Below are positions 59,645 to 64,000 of a stretch of 64,000 bases of DNA, piece by piece. Source of the DNA: an uncultured bacterium (GTDB taxonomy: Bacteria > Cyanobacteriota > Vampirovibrionia > Gastranaerophilales > Gastranaerophilaceae); assembly GCA_949298985.1 (NCBI GenBank), contig CASFYV010000031.1:1-64000 (forward strand). Reading direction: 5' to 3'. Every line of letters begins with the position of its first letter. The first letter of the stretch is position 1. The notes below the pieces were generated by a model that was not told the origin of the DNA, ran no database searches, and saw only the letters and a list, made by a program, of their open reading frames with translations. The position numbers and the translations under genes are program-made.

Positions 59645-59950
59645 ATGAGCGATAATATACAAATAAAAAATGTAAATGGTGTTGATTTAGTTCAATTTCA
59701 GCCAAAAGGCGTGTGTTGTAAGATGATGAATATGCGAATAAAAGATGACATTATAGAGGATGTTGAATTTATCGGAGGCTGTAATGGTAATCTTAAAGGA
59801 ATAAGCATTTTAGTAAAAGGAATGAATATTAATGATATAATTCCAAAATTAAGTGGTATTCCTTGTGGAGCAAGACCAACAAGTTGCCCTGATCAATTAA
59901 CACAAGGTATTCAAGCTTATATTGAAGCTAAAAAATCTGTTGCAGTATAG
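59645..59950 (+). CDS. TSCPD-domain protein (TIGR03905 family)
   Basis: A 101-residue protein, full length for the family. Conserved cysteines at C24, C25, C46, C74 and C81 lie in KGVCCKMMNM, EFIGGCNGNLKGISIL and GIPCGARPTSCPDQLTQG; the last contains the TSCPD signature. The domain is also found fused to ribonucleotide reductases, where it is thought to bind metal or assist cysteine chemistry. Here it precedes the isocitrate dehydrogenase gene by 16 bases, and its own function is unknown. Confidence 0.92.
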   Translation: MSDNIQIKNVNGVDLVQFQPKGVCCKMMNMRIKDDIIEDVEFIGGCNGNLKGISILVKGMNINDIIPKLSGIPCGARPTSCPDQLTQGIQAYIEAKKSVAV

Positions 59951-59966
59951 TTTTAAAAGGTGAAAA

Positions 59967-60980
59967 ATGAGAAATATAACTTTAATAAAAGGTGATGGAA
60001 TTGGCCCTGAAATTACAGAATCTGTGGTAAAAATAATTGAAGCAAGTGGGGTTGAAATAAATTGGGACATTCAAACTGCAGGTGCTGATATTATAGAAAA
60101 AGAAGGAACTCCATTACCTCAAAGAGTTATAGATTCTGTAAAAGCAAATAAAATAGCTTTAAAATCACCGGTTACAACTCCTATTGGAAAAGGTTTTAGA
60201 TCTGTAAATGTACAATTAAGAAAAGAATTAGATTTGTATGCTAATCTTCGACCTTGTTATAATTTACCAAATATTAAAACACGCTATGACAATGTAGATA
60301 TTGTAGTTGTAAGAGAAAATACAGAAGATTTATATGCAGGAATAGAAAGACAAGTTGATGAAAATACGGCTGAAAGCATTAAAATAATAACTAAAAACGC
60401 ATCTGAAAGAATCGCAAAATTTGCGTTTGATTATGCAGTAAAAAATAATAGAAAAGAAATCTGCGTAGTTACAAAAGCTAATATTTGTAAATTATCAGAT
60501 GGGTTATTTTTAAATAGTGCAAGAGAAATTGCCAAAAATTATCCACAAATAAAGTTTAAAGAAATTCTTGTTGATAATTGCTGTATGCAACTTGTACAAA
60601 ATCCAAATCAATTTGATATACTGCTTTTGCCAAATTTATATGGAGATATAGTATCAGATTTATGTGCTGGATTAGTTGGAGGACTTGGCATTGCTCAAGG
60701 AGCAAATATTGGTAAAGATTATGCTGTATTTGAGCCAGTACATGGTTCAGCTCCTGATATTGCTGGGCAAGATAAAGCAAATCCGACAGCAATGCTTATG
60801 TCTGCTATAGAAATGCTTAATTATATTGGAGAAAAAGATGCTGCTAAACAAATAAAAATAGCTCTTTTTGATACATTAAATGCTAATATCAAAACTGCTG
60901 ATATTGGTGGTAACTCAACCTGTTCTAAATTTACAAATGAAATTATAAAAAGGTTGAAAGTACTTACTCCACAGTATTAA
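59967..60980 (+). CDS. icd: NAD-type isocitrate dehydrogenase (IDH3-like subfamily)
   Basis: A 337-residue decarboxylating dehydrogenase of the isocitrate/isopropylmalate family. The start has ITLIKGDGIGPEITESVV. The isocitrate-type segment RSVNVQLRKELDLYANLRPC (serine and arginines that bind isocitrate) is closer to IDH than to isopropylmalate dehydrogenase. VRENTEDLYAGIE and LPNLYGDIVSDLCAGLVGGL follow. The cofactor loop EPVHGSAPDIAGQDKANPTA has aspartate where NADP enzymes carry a lysine-type pair, indicating NAD. A homoisocitrate or isopropylmalate role is less likely. Short SD AAGGTG. Confidence 0.88.
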   Translation: MRNITLIKGDGIGPEITESVVKIIEASGVEINWDIQTAGADIIEKEGTPLPQRVIDSVKANKIALKSPVTTPIGKGFRSVNVQLRKELDLYANLRPCYNLPNIKTRYDNVDIVVVRENTEDLYAGIERQVDENTAESIKIITKNASERIAKFAFDYAVKNNRKEICVVTKANICKLSDGLFLNSAREIAKNYPQIKFKEILVDNCCMQLVQNPNQFDILLLPNLYGDIVSDLCAGLVGGLGIAQGANIGKDYAVFEPVHGSAPDIAGQDKANPTAMLMSAIEMLNYIGEKDAAKQIKIALFDTLNANIKTADIGGNSTCSKFTNEIIKRLKVLTPQY

Positions 60981-60987
60981 AATAACC

Positions 60988-61016
60988 TTGTAATAAAGAT
61001 TTGTTTATGCTACAAT
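60988..61016 (+). promoter_or_regulatory. Predicted promoter of the SRP RNA gene
   Basis: TTGTAA at 60988-60993, a 17-base spacer and TACAAT at 61011-61016; transcription would start near 61023. Spacing is ideal and both boxes are near consensus. Confidence 0.65.
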
Positions 61017-61022
61017 CACAAC

Positions 61023-61219
61023 TGCCGTACTCCACGGGGACTTAGCGGATCTCTTGACTCGAACGCTTAGCGAGGTGCAGAGCCTACTGTGAGGGATATT
61101 GGTAAATTGCCTATGTTTATAGGGTTGTTGATAATTTAGATAATAATGGCGTAAGATATCGAACCGTGTCAGGATGGAAACATAGCAGCACTAAGATAAC
61201 CCTTGCGGGTGTTATTTTT
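61023..61219 (+). ncRNA. ffs: Signal recognition particle RNA (large, Alu-containing form)
   Basis: The 3' half contains the helix 8 signature: GTCAGG (61168-61173), the short stem ATG (61174-61176) with loop GAAA (61177-61180) and CAT (61181-61183), followed by AGCAGC (61184-61189). The 5' part has ACTGCCGTACTCCACGGGG, CTTAGCGG, GACTCGAACGCTTAGCGAGG and ends in a terminator (ATAACCC with GGGTGTTAT then TTTTT). The 5' region resembles the Alu domain of Bacillus- and cyanobacterial-type RNAs, so this is the long form. About 197 bases, shorter than the roughly 265-base Bacillus RNA. SRP RNA works with Ffh to target membrane proteins. Boundaries are estimates. Confidence 0.9.
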
Positions 61220-61313
61220 CTAAAAAGTAGATTTTATAAACAAAATCAATTTGACATTATTTCGATAGGTAGTGGTACGGTTTTATTATAATTTTTTATT
61301 TTAAGGGAATGTA

Positions 61314-61622
61314 ATGAAAGTATCTCAAATCAATTCTACAAATGTAAATTTTAAAGGTTTTTTAGCTATTAATAATGTTCAAAAAGTTGAAAAAAAGTCG
61401 TATAAAGAAATTTCAAAATTAGTATTAAATACTTCTGAAATATATAGAATTACTCCATTAAAAGTTGAAGATACAAGAAACATTGGTGTTGAAATAATTA
61501 CAAAATTTAAAGAGACATTTAGAATTCCAACACACGATAGTAAGAATATAAAAATACTTTTTAGTTCATTTGTTTCAAAATTGAATGAAGCTGAGAAAAA
61601 CGGATATGCGGAGTTTTATTAA
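61314..61622 (+). CDS. Small protein with N-terminal VNFKG motif, unknown function
   Basis: A 102-residue cytoplasmic protein starting MKVSQINSTNVNFKGFLAIN. The VNFKG motif near residue 13 is similar in place to VSFTSK in the protein at 54792. The remainder is a charged alpha/beta sequence with KVEDTRNIGVEIITKFKETF and LFSSFVSKLNEAEKNGYAEF. SD AAGGGA. It is convergent with the HAD gene (three bases between stops). No function known. Confidence 0.7.
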   Translation: MKVSQINSTNVNFKGFLAINNVQKVEKKSYKEISKLVLNTSEIYRITPLKVEDTRNIGVEIITKFKETFRIPTHDSKNIKILFSSFVSKLNEAEKNGYAEFY

Positions 61623-61624
61623 TT

Positions 61625-62413
61625 TTATATATTACAAAACTTTTCAATAGCTTTTACAAAACCATTATTAAAAACAGAATCAGTTATATAATCAGCTGCT
61701 TCTTTTAACTCTTCTGTAGCATTACCCATGGCAATTTTTATACCCCCGGCTTGCAATAGTGCTAAATCATTATTATGATCTCCTATCGTTAAAGTTTCTT
61801 CTTGAGAAATATTCCAATATTTTTGTAAAAATTTAACCGCACAATATTTTGAAGCCTCTTTATTTGAAAATTCTATAAAATATGGAGTTGATCTTACAAT
61901 ATATAATTCAGGAAAAATTTGAGGTAACTCTTTTTCCAGTTTGGTTAATCTTTCTGGCGATTTATAATCAATCGCTAACATTTTATTAACTCTGTCTTTT
62001 TTTACATCATTAAAAGATTTTTTCGTATATTTTGTATGTAAATTTTGACAATATCTTTGAACTTCATAACAATCATTTTCAGAAAATAAAATATCATCAT
62101 TGTACAAATTCAAATGAATATTTTCAGCTTTTCCCCACTCTATAATTTTATTTGCTTGTTCTTCAGTTAAATATTTTTCATAAAGAGTTTTTTCACCATC
62201 TTTTACTAAACCTCCTTGATAGGAAATAACTGGAGTATCTAACCCTAAATCTTTTGCTATTAAACTTGCTGCAGCATGCATTCTTCCTGTTACTAAAACA
62301 ACCTTTATACCATTTTCATCAAGTTTTCTTATGCAATTTTTTACTTCATCTGTAAAAGTTTTTTCCGGAATAATAATTGTTCCATCAATGTCTGTTGCAA
62401 TAAGTTTAATCAT
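61625..62413 (-). CDS. Cof-type HAD-IIB sugar-phosphate phosphatase
   Basis: A 262-residue HAD superfamily hydrolase. The nucleophile motif is KLIATDIDGTIIIPEK (D8 and D10), followed by VVLVTGRMHAAASLI as the serine/threonine motif, and the C-terminal lysine/aspartate motif TIGDHNNDLALLQAGGIKIA, ending with GNATEELKEAADYIT. The small cap of subfamily IIB lies between. Such enzymes usually dephosphorylate sugar phosphates or flavin mononucleotide; the substrate is not predictable. It overlaps the TolC-like gene by four bases (ATGA). Confidence 0.92.
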   Translation of the reverse strand: MIKLIATDIDGTIIIPEKTFTDEVKNCIRKLDENGIKVVLVTGRMHAAASLIAKDLGLDTPVISYQGGLVKDGEKTLYEKYLTEEQANKIIEWGKAENIHLNLYNDDILFSENDCYEVQRYCQNLHTKYTKKSFNDVKKDRVNKMLAIDYKSPERLTKLEKELPQIFPELYIVRSTPYFIEFSNKEASKYCAVKFLQKYWNISQEETLTIGDHNNDLALLQAGGIKIAMGNATEELKEAADYITDSVFNNGFVKAIEKFCNI

Positions 62414-63672
62414 AATAAATCCTCTTCTATCAAAATATCATGACCGATATCTTGCATTAATTCTAAATAAGAATAAAAATGTCTTGACATTGCATTCAAA
62501 TATTGACTTAAAACTTCTTGATGTCCGTTTTCATTAATAACCAAATCGGTATAACTATTTTTCCCTGAAATATATCCATCTGTAGAAAGTTTTACAATGC
62601 GATTTGATTCTTCTAATATTTTCTTAGAATACTCCATATTTTCTGCAGAATATTTAAATATATTATAATCTTTCTTTAATTCATATTTTAATTGATGTTC
62701 ATAAGCTTTTTTAGAAGCTTTACTTCTTTCTAAAAATATTTCAGCTTTTTGGATTTCAGGAGTAAAATTATATAAAATCGGGAGATTCATTCCTCCACCT
62801 ACATATGCACCGCCTAACTTATTAGGAACATTTGGATGAACTTGCCAAGCATAACCACCACCTATAGTTATATCCGGAATTCTATTTCTCTTTGCTAACG
62901 TAACCTCATATTCTGATTGTATTATTGTTTTTTCAGAAATTTTTATCATGTAACTATATTGTAAAGCTACATTTTCTAAAAAGTCATATTCCGGTAGTTT
63001 TATATTTAAAAAAGCCCAATTCCCTAATAAAGATGCTTCTTTAGTATCATACATTACAGAATCATCTCCTGTATTTAAAATTTTATTAAGTTCAAATTGC
63101 TTAGCTAACATATTAGCTTTAGCTCTATTCACTTCAATTTTTTGTTGTGCATATTGAATATCTGCCTTCAAATTATCTATTTCATAAGCAGGATATTTAG
63201 GTTTATCTGTAGTTATTTGAACTAAATCTTTAAATAATTTTAGACGTTGTTCTTGAATATCATAAACAGATTTAGCATGTAACACATCAAAATAAGCTTG
63301 CATAATCTGTAATTTAAAATTATGTTCAGCTTGTTTTAATTCAGTTTCTTTAATGGAATAAGCTTCAATTGCAGCTTTTTTTCTTACTCCTCTTTTTAGA
63401 ATTTCAATAGGTAAAGCTACGCCTGCTTGAGAAGAATTGCCTAATGCTACATTACCCATTACAATATTAGATTGAATTTCAGGATTTTGTAGGCGATTTG
63501 CTATTTTGATATCTTTTTTAGCGGCCTCTAATTCCAACTTTTTTATTTTTAAATCACAATTATGTTCAAGTCCAATTTCTATCATCTTGTCTAAATCGAC
63601 ATTAACGACTTGAGCAAAAGCAGATAATTGTAATATTGCTATTATGGTTAGTGTTAATAAAAATCTCTTCAT
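62410..63672 (-). CDS. TolC-family outer-membrane efflux protein
   Basis: A 420-residue TolC-like protein: signal peptide MKRFLLTLTIIAILQLSAFA, then VDLDKMIEIGLEHNCDLKIK as the first TolC repeat and ANRLQNPEIQSNIVMG near 55. LAKRNRIPDITIGGGYAWQV marks the second repeat. It is shorter and clearly different from the TolC-like protein at 22360. Closest in style to outer-membrane factors of CusC/CzcC type, but substrate is unknown. It is cotranscribed with the HAD phosphatase, while no adaptor or inner-membrane pump is adjacent. Confidence 0.88.
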   Translation of the reverse strand: MKRFLLTLTIIAILQLSAFAQVVNVDLDKMIEIGLEHNCDLKIKKLELEAAKKDIKIANRLQNPEIQSNIVMGNVALGNSSQAGVALPIEILKRGVRKKAAIEAYSIKETELKQAEHNFKLQIMQAYFDVLHAKSVYDIQEQRLKLFKDLVQITTDKPKYPAYEIDNLKADIQYAQQKIEVNRAKANMLAKQFELNKILNTGDDSVMYDTKEASLLGNWAFLNIKLPEYDFLENVALQYSYMIKISEKTIIQSEYEVTLAKRNRIPDITIGGGYAWQVHPNVPNKLGGAYVGGGMNLPILYNFTPEIQKAEIFLERSKASKKAYEHQLKYELKKDYNIFKYSAENMEYSKKILEESNRIVKLSTDGYISGKNSYTDLVINENGHQEVLSQYLNAMSRHFYSYLELMQDIGHDILIEEDLL

Positions 63673-63691
63673 ACAATAAATATTTTAGCAT

Positions 63692-63713
63692 AAAAAAAAC
63701 GCCCAAGGGCGTA
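63692..63713 (-). terminator. Intrinsic terminator between the edge gene and the TolC-like gene
   Basis: On the minus strand ACGCCC and GGGCGT (63712-63699) form a tight stem with TT as loop, followed by eight T (63699-63692). It ends the gene at 63766-64000, which has no other terminator before the TolC-like start. Confidence 0.8.
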
Positions 63714-63765
63714 AAAATTTGGTTAATTAATAAGGTATTTTTTAAGGTTAATTATATAATTTTAT

Positions 63766-64000
63766 TTATTTTTTCTTAGTAAATAAGTTTGTAAATTTAT
63801 TCCATAAAGTTTGATTTTGTTGAAGAACAGGTTTTTTACCTCTTTTTAAACAATGGATGGTTGTTCCAATAATTAAAGCACCTGCAAATAATCCTTTAAT
63901 AGTATTTGGTATACTTTGAAAGAAATTCATAGTTCTAATTCCAAACTCCTTAAAACCTCCACCGTAAGCATTCATGCCGGCATTAGAATGTGTTCCAATC
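63766..64000 (-). CDS. C-terminal part of a small membrane protein, cut by window edge
   Basis: The frame is open to the right edge of the window (at least 77 residues). An ATG at 63975 is possible, but the frame continues upstream as IGTHSNAG before MNAYGGGFKEFG, with no Shine-Dalgarno at 63975, so the true start is probably outside. A hydrophobic segment (IPNTIKGLFAGALIIGTTIH) is flanked by a Lys-rich tail ending in FTNLFTKKK. No homolog recognised. Terminator just downstream. Confidence 0.6.
   Translation of the reverse strand, partial: IGTHSNAGMNAYGGGFKEFGIRTMNFFQSIPNTIKGLFAGALIIGTTIHCLKRGKKPVLQQNQTLWNKFTNLFTKKK

Noticed and set aside
60988-61219. 6S RNA or tmRNA at the SRP locus
   Set aside because: The helix 8 apex GTCAGG...GAAA...AGCAGC identifies SRP RNA; no tag-peptide frame or tRNA-like ends are visible.

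Overview
The window is low-GC, densely coding bacterial chromosome with no rRNA, tRNA, insertion sequence, prophage or CRISPR array visible. It encodes a diderm heterotroph: LpxA, an MlaD/MlaF/MlaE lipid transporter, an MsbA-like exporter, two TolC-type outer-membrane proteins and a Mur/Ddl/FtsQ wall cluster. There are no photosynthesis genes. Together with an RNase E that has a basic tail, a DUF3536 GH57 protein and small proteins whose N-termini carry V-N/S-F-K/T motifs, this best fits a gut-type Candidatus Gastranaerophilales (Vampirovibrionia/Melainabacteria, the non-photosynthetic sister of Cyanobacteria). That placement is inference from gene content, not a computed phylogeny.

Layout. 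1-2270 (minus): 5' end of an unrecognised gene, glycine dehydrogenase subunit 2 (gcvPB) and a small sigma-70 factor. 2375-11222 (plus): a secreted protein and a GH57 enzyme, lpxA, a predicted orphan RNA gene, an EamA transporter, mntP, a sugar-binding lipid-anchored or membrane-tethered protein and argS. 11463-19108 (minus): a large coiled-coil protein, rsmI, a small membrane protein, RNase E/G and a fused radical-SAM/DUF2344 protein. 19138-23724: a marR-emrA-emrB operon divergent from a tolC-like gene, separated by a perfect 24-bp palindrome. 23721-30606 (minus): a thioredoxin-fold protein without CxxC, fabI, mfd, a duplicated RWYD-motif protein, murA and a 49-codon gene. 30691-36403 (plus): DUF1858, NfeD, SPFH/Band 7, a small secreted protein, LemA, DUF2207 and a phosphohexomutase with a G9 tract.

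36398-44872 (minus): hemW, ftsQ, ddl, murB and murC behind their own promoter, then punA-rqcP-yqaA-yjbQ-bioD-rsmD. 45006-51425 (minus): a 1109-residue LysM protein with a structured leader, then mlaD-mlaF-mlaE. 51567-58775 (plus): MsbA-like exporter, manC, a glycine-rich small protein, mtaB, a DUF486 protein, gatC and pyrG. 58761-64000: an unknown cysteine-rich protein, a TSCPD protein and an NAD-type isocitrate dehydrogenase, the SRP RNA, a small FKG-motif protein, a Cof-type HAD phosphatase, a second TolC-like gene and a truncated membrane protein at the edge.

Most of the window is housekeeping and cell-envelope biology. I did not find a clear multi-gene novel system. The most interesting unexplained items are the promoter-plus-terminator RNA locus near 6.5 kb, the G9 tract in the phosphohexomutase gene, the MarR palindrome, inverted repeats in the leaders of lpxA, punA and the LysM gene, several apparently leaderless genes, and lineage-specific proteins (625 aa, 1109 aa, the RWYD duplication, and very small proteins). 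Start codons were moved from the longest reading frame wherever a Shine-Dalgarno or signal peptide supported a later start. Positions of promoters and terminators were read by eye and are approximate.
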